Positions 1-12,376 of a stretch of DNA of 64,000 nt are shown here, piece by piece. The stretch lies in NCBI RefSeq assembly GCF_030463565.1, contig NC_134649.1:38093044-38157043 (forward strand), in the 5' to 3' direction. A program made the position numbers and the translations under genes. Under the pieces are notes generated by a model. That model saw nothing but the letters and a program-made list of their open reading frames with translations. It was not told the DNA's origin and searched no databases. How positions within the stretch are numbered: position 1 is the first letter of the stretch; every line of letters begins with the position of its first letter. This DNA comes from Pelecanus crispus (Eukaryota > Chordata > Aves > Pelecaniformes > Pelecanidae).

Positions 1-3000
1 GTTTGTAATGTACATGTCAGATGTCCTAAGTCTTTCTTGTGACTCACACCATAACCACAAAACTATGCCTTAATCTTAACTTTTTTTTCTGCCTCCCCCC
101 ATTTATGTCTGACACAAAAAATGCTTTGCCCATCTCTCTTCCCACATATGAATCTTTAAAACATCTTGCCAATATTAATTATTTTCATGCAATCCTCATA
201 GACAAGAATTAGAATCACTCTTATTTAAAAAAAAACAACACTCACACAAACCAAACAAAATTTATCATGCTTTTGCTTTTTCTAATAAAAATTAAAACAG
301 GACGCTTATGTAAACAACAAAAAAGCCCCCAAGCCCTTGAAAATAATTTAAAAAAAGCGAACCCTTACCTTTGCCTTTGTGTGTTTTTACTAGAAAATTA
401 ATGTCATTTTTTAAAAAAACACTGCTTAGCTTCCTACCAAAAACATCCCTTTAAAAAAAAAAATCCTCAGTGTTTCTGGTAATCCACCAAATCAGTTCAG
501 CATATACATGTTTTAAAGAGGCAGAGGCTACTGAAGCCACAACTGTCTTCCCTAAATATATTCTTGTTCCTCTTATTAGTTCTATTCCCAACAGTAAACC
601 TGAAGTTTGCAAAGATTCCCCCCCACCCCCATTGATTTTAAAATCTTCAAGAGCCTCTCTAAAAGCAGGAATAGAGCCTGTGATCTCAGAGAAGACACCC
701 ACTTCTGTGTTGTCTGCACATATCGCACATCTGGGAAGCGGATTTAAAAATAGAAGTTCAACAACCTGAACAGATAGGATGGGTGGGCAGTAAAAGCGAA
801 GAGGAAAACAAAGCAAGGACACAAGTAAAAGGAAAGACTTGAAAACATTTTGAACTTTTTGTACTACAAAAAAGTATTTGACTACGAATGTAACTTAGAA
901 CTTGCGACTAATCTGTTAGCACTTGCTGCAAGAAGGAAAAGCAGATACATCATCATTTCTACCAACTTAAGAGATTTCCACCATTTTCCCACTATTTAGG
1001 GACTGCATGTCTGACAAATATTAACACATCAGAATAAATTATGTTGAACTTCAATCTTATGTAGCATCTCAGGCTCACATTAAGCCTCACGGGAGGGCTC
1101 AGAGCAAGTTAGGACCCCACTCTGTATCACCACATTGGAGAACTTTCTCCACCCCTAAGAGATTAAAGATCTAGCCTCACGCAAAGATACTTAATAACCT
1201 CCTCTAAAGCTCAAGCAACCAAGTAGCCTTTGACAAGACTGGAATGAAGATTAATGTGAGGGTCCTTGCCACCTTAATACATTTTATACAAACAACTGTT
1301 TCTCCCTAAATGAGGGCATCACGTCAACAACAGAAAATGAACATATGAAATAGAAACACGTTGTACAAAATGTTATTCTTAATTCAATCACCACCTGACT
1401 CCAATTCTCACATAAAACTTGATGCAAGATAGCCCACAGTGGGATTTTGTGTTTTATTTTATTTTTACAAAGATTTGTATACTTCTTTGCATTTAGACTA
1501 AACTAACTGGTCTTGCTTTGTATTGACTCAAGGCCAAACTGGGCATTTATTTTAGTCTTACTAGCATTTATTTCAGTCCTTTACTAAAAATACATATTTC
1601 AAAGTTTCCCCTTACATCCTCTTTTCTGTGGTTTTGTTTTGACTGTTTGTGGTATACCTGCGTATGCCTCACTCCCTGAAGACTTCAAATTATTGTTGAC
1701 TAATCTCCACAAGCAGGATCAATGTATTCAACCAGGCAAAGAAAATGCCACATAAATAACACCCGTATTTCAAAATTGAACTGATTTATAATAGCACACA
1801 TTTTTTCCCTAAGCCACCATGTAACTTGTTGCAGTCCTATGTACTAGCTGTTGCACATCAGACAACCACTTCTTCTAGGGATGGTTAGGATAAAAGTCTA
1901 TGTAAGAAAAAGCAACTACATAGTAAATGAAATGAAGAAAACAAAACCAAAGTGGTTAGATGAATACTAAGAGCGAGCAGAAAAACTTCAAGAGGTTCTG
2001 AAGCCTCACACAAAACTTAAATGACAAACAAGCTTCCGAATCATTTTCGGTGCCTCTCCCTCTCTTCTTCTGAAGAAAAAAAATTGATATCTGCATATAT
2101 AACAGGGTCATTGCTTCCAATGAGTTAATCTGTTCTCATGGCTGATTTCTTCCACCTAAACTGAACAAGGAGTAAGGCCATCTCTGCCATTCTTTTGCAG
2201 AATCTGTTACATACCCTATATATAGAATAAACCTTAAAAACAGGTTGCCTCGACAGAAGACAGGTCAACTACTAAATCTAACTTTCACAAGGGCCTGATA
2301 GTTTTTAAGTCTACACTTTAAGAATTTAAAGATGTATTAGCTACAGTGACTCTTTAAAAAGGCTATTTGACCTTTTCATTGCAATTTCTAAAGTGCGAAA
2401 CATTTATTCTTGATTACTCATTCATTAGAGGAGAAAGAAGGAGAAGCCCACTGCATTTTATGGCATATGCTTTCCAGATAATCTTTACAACCATAAAGAG
2501 CCTGGGAGTTTGCAGCTTTCGTTTCAGACAGTTGCAAATTAAAATCTGTATCTAGGCATTTGTATCATGTTCATCACAGTGCTATCTGGGCAGCTTACAT
2601 AATTATATTATTCCAGCTGATACTGTAAATACCATCTCTCTCTAGTATTACTTTTTCTTTCATTTCAAACTATACCAGCTATTATATTATAAAGTTATGG
2701 GGATACTCTAGTGAAGAGATGTATCTTACATTTAGTTTCAACAGTACATGGCACATGACAACAGATTCAGGTGATGAGCTGAACAAACATTTAAAAAGCT
2801 AAGTCAATTTTCATGTAATTTTCGTAGTAGTACCAAAGAAGAAAATTTAGAGTTTTATAAATGGGGTCATCTCAGGAACACACAGTACAAGGCATGAAAT
2901 CCAGAAGATTTCCTATTGTGTTATAGTAGTAATTCAAGAAAGTACTCTGGTAACAGATTGATTAGATATTCCTTACTTATGGGTAAGTAAGTTACATAAG

Positions 3001-6000
3001 GGTACTTATGCGCTAGTCCACACTCTTCTGACTTTTGGTCAAACTGAGAAGTTTATCTCCAACAATCTTGGTTAAATAATGTTTTCAACATTCAGATCCT
3101 TTTTTTGCTGGTACCCAGGTCTGAGCAGAACTTTATAATGTATAGACTATGGCTTAGTTAATGCAGTGCTTGCTGAATTGTTCTGCTTCTTAAAAGCCTG
3201 ACCAAATGAGAAATTGTACTGTATATGGATGACCAAGGAAGAACAAAAAGTGACATCCCCTTCCTTCAACTCTGGTTACTGAAATTTTGCCAAAGCCTCC
3301 AGCACTTGAACTTAAATATTTAAAACATGATAGTTACTCATTGCCCTAAGCCTACTCATACTAAAGTTACATTCACAGCAGGAATGCAATGTGAAAGCTA
3401 TGTTTACCATATAGGAGGTTACCTTTCCAATTACTATTCAAGCGTTCCAGTAAGATTCCTGCTCAAATGGTATGTATACGTGCATGTGGGTCTGTTTTCA
3501 ATTGAACTGGATTGAGAACAATTCTACCTGATAAATTAAAAGAAATAAAAATACAGTTAATGACCTGGCAGCAGCAATTCTTAAGCAAACAAGTTATGCA
3601 AACACAAACCAGCCATGCTTTGCTTTAAAAAGTTACCATAAAGTTTAAGCAAAAAGGCATTTGGATGAAACTTTGTGATTACTATAGCTACGTCCATAAC
3701 TTCGTTTTAAACTAATCTTGAACCCCAGAGTACACAAACTGAAGAACGCAACACTTGATCACTGGAGCAGCAACTATTCAACAGGAAATATGTTACCTAG
3801 TAAGTCCCAGGATAATATGCATGCTTTTGCTCAGTTGCATCCCAATTGTGGCTCAAGTTGTCTTAAGACCTTTCTCCTCCTGTATGCAGCTTACAGAACC
3901 GCTGCTTAAAGTACCCACTTTAGACGGCTCCAGGACTCCTTTTCAAACTATAAATGCAAGGCATTTAGCCGTAGGAAATCAATAGCTGGCATATCCTGTA
4001 AAGGAGGTATCAGAACCTGCTTATTCATCTTCAGAATCTGCCCTTGAGAGGATAACACCACTCAATGTTGATCAGATCTTGTCTTTCTCTCATCAGACCC
4101 ACTCCAGCTTCAGCCTATGGAAACAAGTTCAAAAATACCATGCCAAGGTTTCTCACCTGACCCTGACTGACACTGGTTTCAAGCACCAAAGGTTTCAAGC
4201 CAAGATGTACTCGAGGGGAAGGGGAAGGAAGTATACAACTGCACTGTTACTCAAGACTGCAACAGCAGCTGAGAAAAAGGAGGGAGGAAAAAAAGTTTCT
4301 TCAATCCAGGGTGTAACTAGAAAAGATCAGTCACTTTGAAGAGCAAACTTTGAGACTGGAAAAGAAGCTAGAGATGGAGAAAGATGGAAATAGGCAGGAG
4401 AAAGTAGTATGAGCAGATGAGGGAAGTTAAAGCAATAGAGATAAACCTAAATGTCAGGTGTCATCTTATTAAGATGTCAGCTTATTAGATGTTTGGTTCT
4501 CTTTTCAACTTTGTTTTGGAGTTGCAAACCTACATACTTGTTTATCCTTAAATATGTTACCATATGTATGAAGCCGAACTGCTCACTAATATAACATACA
4601 AGAATATGTATCTTTTGTACTGGGATTCTGAGCTTTTCCATCAGATCCGTCAACCCAATACATTGGTAATTCCCAAAGAGCTACAGAATACTGAGCATCA
4701 CAGACTATGCATAGAAGTCAACTATGCCAGCAGTCTACACTAGTCAGGAAAGCACACTAATGTGGCATGCTAGTGGGGAGAATGCCTACATATGTGGGAG
4801 AGTGCATGCAGTCACTAGTGAAACTACTACACTTCGGTGCCAAAAACAACCTCAGAACCTCTACCTGTATAGTTTTCCTGTTAGTCCATTGGTTCCCTCT
4901 TCTTCAGCTCCTGGTATATATATTTTTTTTTTTTTTTATTTCCCACCTGGTATTTCTGTAACAATGTTCTTCAGCTTTTCTAATAGTTCTCATGAGACAA
5001 ATGATTTACTGAAATCTGGACAGAAAAAAAATCTAATTTGATTTATCCAAGAAAATCAGTCATTGTATCAAATAAAAATATGACATTAATTTCACACAAT
5101 TTTTTTCATCTACTCAAGAGTCGAGATGATCCTGTATTTCTTTTTCATTCTGAACACCACTGAATAGTGTACCAGTTCTTAGGCAAAAATAACCCTATGC
5201 ACTTTCTAGCTATTAAGGCAAAATTATCTGCGCGGCAATAGCACAAAATACACACTTCAAGTTACCTCATGCATTAACCACAACCAGTCAGCATTGCAGA
5301 TACTGAACAAGCAATCAGTATCATACAAACACTGCAGAAGTTAAAGCCTACCTTGGAGAACACTACTGTTTCCAGCAATGCTGCACTTCCATGAGGAGCC
5401 TGGGTCCCAAACAGTCATTTAAAGATGGTTTAAGTGGATAGAAGCAATGCAGAAGTTACACACAAATCTCTTCCTTTTCAGATGCACTGTAGGAAGAAAC
5501 TTGTATACTTTGGGTATTTTTTCTAATCCATTACAAGGCAATCTGTATCCCAACTGTCTCTAGCTGACAGGGAGCACAGGGTACATCTAGACCTCCAAGA
5601 AAAGCTGCAGATGAATTGTAGTATTTGAAGAGTTAATTGGCCAGCACTGACTAGGCCACTTTTCTGCCTACAGAGATCACATTAGACATACAAGCTCTAA
5701 AAATACAGTGTATGGTTTGGATTAGCACTGCTCAGGTTGGCTGCTCTCCCCCTGGCTTCTTTCCCTTCTGCTCTGACCAAGTAGGGAAGGGGAAAAAAAA
5801 AAAAAAAAACAACCCCAAAAAACCCCAAAGCTTTTTAAAACCCCATGATACATATCCAGCTCCCTCTCAATTATATCTTATCCCTGGTCCTGAATAAAAC
5901 AAACCATAACACACAAATTCCTGATCTTGCTCCCTCTTTTTACTGTACCTACATGATACTTAACAAAAAATTGCAAGCAATATGAACTACTGTACTTCAG

Positions 6001-6142
6001 TAACAAGTAGTGAAAGAATGGCACATACAAATCTCTTCTTGAATGTTTTTATTCCTGAGTCTTTTTAAAGTTTAAATTAACTAGAGTTTTTTTTTTTTTT
6101 TAAAATAGCAAATTAAAATGGATTCTGTTCTTTGAGATCTTT

Positions 6143-6193
6143 GGGGTTTTGGGTTTAGGGGTTTTTTTGAGGGGATGGTGTTGGGTTTTGGGG
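6143..6193 (+). repeat. G-run tract with G-quadruplex potential
   Basis: There are six runs of three or four G at 6143-6146, 6151-6153, 6158-6161, 6171-6174, 6183-6185 and 6190-6193, separated mainly by short T-rich loops. Four of these runs are enough for an intramolecular quadruplex. The tract looks like a degenerate GGGTTT/GGGGTTTT repeat and is followed by a T-run to about 6224. It is on the strand opposite to the EEFSEC transcript. Confidence 0.7.
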
Positions 6194-9100
6194 TTTTTGT
6201 TTCTTTCTTTTTTTTTTTTTTTTTAAGTGTGAACTAAAACAGAAATAAAAAAACAAAACCAAAAAAACCACACAGTAAAAAGTTACAAAACCATACACTG
6301 AAAATGAGGGAACTGATCTTTAAAAAGAGCTCAGCATCTGCTACTCTTATTCTCTCAAGAAATCGAGCCAAAAAGACTTGAGTTTTTATTGCCAGATCTA
6401 AATTTCATTCCACAGGCACTGGATCAGGTCTTTAATCCTTTACTTAACCACAAAGAACTGTGCTGAGGAGTTTAATTCTTCCAAAACAACTGATAATATC
6501 CTAAATGTTGAAAGCAGAGTACTTTCCAGTGTAAGCCAAATCCTGCATGTTTTGCTTTTAAGTAAGTGCCACAGCAGATGCAAAACCAGTAGGATTCACA
6601 CTGATGTTTTCTAGGAAAGGAGAAAATCTCCAAAACACACAACCCATGCTTTAGAAGTGGCAGACAATTAAAGAAACAGTTCAATACTTGTACTGAATTA
6701 AACAGCATGTATAACATTATGTGTATATGTTTGATTTAGGATTTAAAATTCTTGTATTTTATCACCCACATTTTAATACATATTATGAACTGCCTTTTCA
6801 CAATTTCACCAGTTACATTTAATTGATTCTCCCCCCTGCCCCGATTTTCTGAATTACCCTTTTTCACAGCATTTCAATGAAAAGAAAGTGTTCAAGGTGA
6901 GCTAGAGTTCTTCCACAGCAGATGAACCGTAGCATTTTAAATGCTGTTTCTATCAGCATTGTGCAAGAAAAATCCAAGAAGCATTGGAAAAAAACAGATG
7001 TAGAAACAGCATTCAGACATACTCTCAGAAAATTTAGCAAGGGTTCTATCTATTTGCAGTGCAAAAACTAGTCAAGATATCCTGAAATTTGGAAGGGGTA
7101 TATTACAAGGACCAAAGAATGTACAATGAAAGTGGTAAAAATGTATTTAAGATTTCACCATGAAAGTCCACATACAAGCATCTTCATGATCCAATTCAGC
7201 AGGGTTTGCTCCAACTTTGTGTTCTGAGATTTAAAAGTTCTCTGACAAGACTTAACTGTGCAACTCTATGACTGTGCAAAAAGCCCTTAAATACACTGAA
7301 ATTAGTCCTTACCATGCTTACATACTAAAGCTCACTAATCAGAGGTCTTGCAACATGAGATAGGCTGAGGCACTCGTGGGCAAAAGCAAATACATCTGTT
7401 ACGATCTGAATAGCTACGGCGGTTTGACGGAAATAGTCTTGCAAATACTATTTGGGTTATTCTGTCAGACACTGGAGAATTTTTTTGTTGTATAAGCCAT
7501 AAAAAACTACACAATGTTTGCCAAAAAACAGACCAAGGTTATCTAGCCAACAAAGGAGCTTAACAAAAAAATAAAATCTCTTTCCATATGGTGTAAGTGT
7601 ATGAAGCCATGAAGCTTCTCAGTATCAGACTTACAAAATGATGCTGCTTAGAAGTTCACAAAGTCAATATAATTTGACAGCAAATAGGCCTTTGCCAAGA
7701 CAGAATCCACTACTGGTTTAAACTGACACTCTCATTTACTAGGAGACTTGACTAGATAAACAGAAGCAAGTTTCTCACATTTTTCATATTTGATATCTCA
7801 GGTGACCTCTTGAAAGCATATCAGAGTACCAAAACACCTGGATGACTACTCTCCAACTACAGAGAAGCATTTCATAAACACGCTTGCAACTTTTGAGATT
7901 CAAATGCTCAAAATTAATAACGGCAATTGTCTACTGCAAACCTCAGGGATGGTGAAGGTTGGACCCAGTATGAACACTCCTCATCCCTTTGGATGATAAC
8001 AGCTCAACCACACCTAGCAGATCAAAAATCTGACAATGTCTAAAGAGGCACCTGCTAAGGTCAGTCCAATGACTGGGTGTCCACATGATTTATTACGTAA
8101 GAAATAACTTTGTACTATACTACACCAGATACATTATTCAGCTTCAGCACACAGCAAAAATCCCCACGTGATCCCCTGCAGATAATCATCAACGTAACCA
8201 TTTACCAATAACACAGCTACTCGGCCTTCAAGGCACTCATGAACTTCTGACAAAATGCAGCACAAAATGGCAGCATACTGTACTTTTATATATGCTCCAA
8301 TGAAGCTATTAACATCCACCAGCCATTCAGCTTGCCTCAACTTGCTCTAATGTTTGTCAATCATTACATTAAACAGAACAGATAGGAACTTGAATATAAA
8401 GCAAGAAGAAAAGTCTCTACTTCTTACAAGTCCTGAAAAAACCAACAGTGGTCTTTGCACTCGGCAGCCATGTACATGCTTTGTGGCTGCTATATACCTG
8501 CAGCACTTGATCACAGGTAAGGCAATGCTGAGTCAACACTTTCAGGATGACCAGATTTATATCCATTAACTGTGTACATCCATCTCTGCCTCCCCACTCC
8601 ATTCAGACTTGACCTCTTCTATGATCTTTCACAACTCTTAAGACAGAGAGAGTGGTTCTTATTAACCAACCTGGAACATTTTCTGTGCTGCAAGACATCT
8701 TTAAAGGAATATTAACATATAATCATTTGTTTTTCTCAGTCTTCCAGTATTTCTAAAGTGCTTGCAACTGTGCAATCCAAAGCCAGAATCACTAACACTG
8801 GGCAGGAGGAAGACCATATACCATACAACATTTTGCATTACTTTTAACCCAGGGATTTGTTTTTTGTTTTGAGACTATGAATGATAAGAACAAAAGTCCT
8901 GGTTCTCGCCTATTTTGCATCAGCCTTCTAAGTTGCTGCTGTTCTTAAGCTACTGTGATTTTTTTTCACCTAGATAAGGAAGACAAAGATAATTCTCCCC
9001 CGCTAAAAAAAAAAAACATTTTCCTTTTTGAATTAAAGTATGCTACAAAAAGACAGCAGCACTAGAATTTGACAGTCAGTCAGAATTTGACAAGTCACTA

Positions 9101-10367
9101 AACAAAATATACTTAGATCAATATTTTGAAGTGATTATCACCAAACTTATCAGTAAAATAAAGTTAATCTATATTGAAAAAATCCTTACTATTCAAACTC
9201 CAGGAACTTTCATAAAGCAGAAATAAAAATGTCATGAGTTGTTACAGTTTATAAACTGGAAGACTGTAGAGATTGAAAGACCACTGAAATAATCTTAAAG
9301 GACATTCAGAATTCTGCCAACACTACGTTTTTGCTGCCGAAGTACTAGGTTCATGCTCTTCAAGGTGGATTTCAAGTGCTAGTGAGCAAACAGTACTAAC
9401 TCAATTGGATAGTGAACTGTTTGCCGTGTCAAAGCTTTTTGCCAAACACATATATTTAATTCTTCTTTTTGCTATATAGATAATCAACCCCAGATGGCAA
9501 TTTACATAGGCAACAGCAGAAAGGAATCCATGCACTGTTGGTGCTCTCAGCCTCAATCAGAGCAAGCATGGGCGTTTGAGAATGTCACTGTTTATTTTTA
9601 ATTGCTGTGTCCCTCCTTTGTGCAGGTTCAAGCGGTCAAAGACGTCGAAGTCCATTAGCAGAACTGGAAGGTGATGCCACTTCATTTGGTGAGAGGGTTC
9701 CTCAAATTTAAAAAGCAGCTGGTCTGTAATGTCCCTAAATGCCCAGTGGGCACCAGCTGTCAATCTCAGTTACCATAGGGTCAGGGCAAAAAAAGGTCAG
9801 AGAGAGTCATAAACCACAACGTGTTGTGAAATGTGCTTCCTCCGTTACCTTGTAGGCCTGAGAAAGGTTTGACCTTTTATAGGTATCCTAACCCAACTCT
9901 GCGTGATGCTAGCAGGGGTAAGTACAACACACAACTCAAACTTACAAAAGTTGCTTCCTTTCACTGTGCCTTGGTTTCCATACCTGTACAATATGAACAT
10001 GAATATTCACAAGCTGCTAGTGGCAAAAAAATAAATGCAAAACTCTGCCCACTACTATTACCGCTCAGAGGTATGGACACATCTTCTATTTCACACAAGG
10101 CAGTGGAAGGATTAATTCATTAACAGCAAATGAAAAGAACAAAAACTTTGAGGGAAGTTATTAATGCCATAAAAGCCAGGTGATCTGGCTTCTCTTTGTC
10201 AACGACCTGTTTATCTGCTAACTTGCCTTTCACTTCACTGCTCCCTCAGTCGCTTGGGAAGAAAGCATCTTTTAAAGTCCCACTTAAAGTCTTTCCTACT
10301 GTCCTCTTAAACACCCGTTTGCAACATGCAAGTTATTCATTATATTTTTGTCATCTTCCCCTTTCAG

Positions 10368-10590
10368 ACTTGACATTAGGAAGCATTTCTTTACAGGGAG
10401 GGTGGTCAAACACTGGAACAGGCTTCTTAAAGATGTGGTCAATACTCCAAGAGTGTCAGTGTTTAAAAGCCATTTGGACAACTGGCTTAATAACATGCTT
10501 TAACTTTTGGTCAGCCCTGAAGTGGCCAGGCAGTTGGACTAGATGATCATTGTATGTCCCTTCCAACTGAAATATTATATTCTATACAGA
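10368..10590 (+). mobile_element. CR1 LINE, 3' end fragment, degraded
   Basis: The sequence follows the well-known 3' end of chicken-repeat-1 elements: GACATTAGGAAGCATTTCTT, then AGGGTGGTCAAACACTGGAACAGG-like phrasing split over 10398-10423, then GGCAGTTGGACTAGATGATC and a closing CCTTCCAACTGAAATATTAT-type tail ending in an ATTCTATA octamer-like repeat. It is heavily diverged and truncated at its 5' side, so it is an old immobile copy. It lies antisense to EEFSEC transcription. Confidence 0.85.
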
Positions 10591-12211
10591 TTCAAAGAAC
10601 AGATTGTAATTCCTAAACATATTTCTCAAAAACATTATTGGACTATACATGAAGAGCTAAGCAGTCACTTAGAGATATAATCTAGTTATGCATTCTTTCT
10701 TTGCAAGAAATAATTACTCTGCTCTGTCTCAACCCCCATCTCAGAGCACAAAGCGACAGTAAGTTTGGCCAGCACTATGCCAAAAGCAAAGTAGCTAACT
10801 TAGCTATGCAAGGCCCCTGTTGGGCAGGAGCCATCACTCAGCACTCATCAGCCTTGCACTCCTACTTGTCCCTCCTTGGACCCCTTGCCTAGGCAGGCCC
10901 AGGACAACAAGCAGGACACAACGGAAAAGGGAAAAAACTCTGGCAAGGGGAAAGCAAGAGAGGTTGAAACCAGAGCTACAGTCCTAGCAAAGCATATTCC
11001 CTGCAGAAATTACAAGCACAGATCTCAGAATGGGCTGCATGCTCCAAATGCAGTGAGGAACTCCACTGGGAAAGCAGACACGATGAGGTGTGTATCACGC
11101 AAATCACTTATCCAAATGACAACATGATATAAACTTGATGGTCATGGGTATCACAGAAGATGCTGACCAAAAGTTAATTGCCAGCTATCAGCAAAATATT
11201 TCAGGTGAAGTCAGAATGCCTCACTTAGTCCTTCACTTGCCCACAAAATACAGGCAAAAATGAGAAAGCAGCATGTTAATTCAATGAAAGAACAAGGTCC
11301 TTATAGTAACATGACTTGAGGATACCACTGACAATACCAAAAGGGTCCTATCCAGGCTTGTTCAGCCAAAAGCTGCCTACTCTCAGAATGTAACTGGCCA
11401 GGTCCACTTCAAGTGGCAGCTACAAAAATGCTCTCAAGTCTTGACTCATTTGGGGCAATTAATACAAAGGGAAAGTCAGAGCAGTACAAATCAGCATCTG
11501 TGAAATAGGCTTCACTTGTTCCAAGATAAAGTTACCTTGTTTTCTTTTAAAGGATGAATATATTTTAAAGAAATAAAACAGTAACAACAGTTAAGCAGTT
11601 CAAAGGCCATTGAAAGGCCTCTTGACTTTTTACAGGCTCTTTAAAATGCCCAAAGGCAAGCAAGCCACATACTGCATCTTAGTAGTTCTCCCAGAACATG
11701 CTGACATCAATTAAAGCCCCAACAAACAGAAAGAATGTGCATCAAGCATTTCAATGCCCTCTTCTTGTCTTTTCCTTCACTTCCAGACATCTCAGGAAGC
11801 CTACCCAGTCAGATTCTTTTGCAAGCCTTCTCACTGCAGCACAATGTCCAAATGAAAGTAACCTCACTCAGATCATGTTCAGTCCTTGGGCACGTCCTAT
11901 CTTGGAAACATGCCCACCTTACTTTTCTGAATTTGAAAGTTTAACACACTAATCTAGGTCAGTCCTCTCTCCTATTCATTCAACTAAAATTCAGCAGGCA
12001 ACTTTACTGGCTGCCTTATTTAAAAATCTCTATGTTTCCTCCTATTATAAAGCTGGCAGAGAGCAGAGTACCAAAAAACGCGAACCAAAAAACCACCCCC
12101 ACCAGACAGACATTGAAAATAATTGCATAATTTCAGATTGGAAGAGAACACACTCTTCTTTGTTGAGTGTCTATCAGGAAAACTTAGGGGGAGTGAAAAT
12201 GAGAGACTCAC

Positions 12212-12376
12212 CTTCAGGGCAGGAATCTCCACACTGTCACCAAGGCTAACACAGCCAGAAAGAATAGTCCCTGTCATCACCGTGCCTTGACCCTTGATAG
12301 AGAAACAGTGGTCGATTGCCATGAGGAAGTGTCCTGAGGGGTCTCTTGATGGCAGGTAAGCCTGAGACTTCAGGAC
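12212..12376 (-). CDS. EEFSEC: EEFSEC coding exon 4 (residues 198-252)
   Basis: This phase-0 exon of exactly 55 codons has acceptor TTTTTTTTCAG|GTCCTG and donor CTGAAG|GTGAGT on the minus strand. It links the GTPase domain to the first strands of domain II. The hallmark is DHCFSIKGQGTVMTGTILSG, shared by SelB and EF-Tu-like translation factors in the barrel that contacts the aminoacyl-tRNA. The start VLKSQAYLPSRDPSG aligns with human LLTSQISIPTRDPSG. The last residues are EIPALK, after which the mammalian protein continues with VVKKVKS. That next exon was not found between position 1 and 12211. Confidence 0.97.

Larger units (their letters stand above)
1..12211 (-). other. EEFSEC: EEFSEC intron 4 (runs off the left edge)
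   Basis: At least 12.2 kb of AT-rich sequence lies downstream of the exon 4 donor. I compared it with the expected continuation of the protein (VVKKVKS and onward) and saw no matching frame. Contents noted are a CR1 3' fragment near 10368-10590, a G-rich tract at 6143-6193 and many A/T runs. Apart from these and scattered short open frames with no recognisable motif, nothing functional was seen. Confidence 0.85.
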
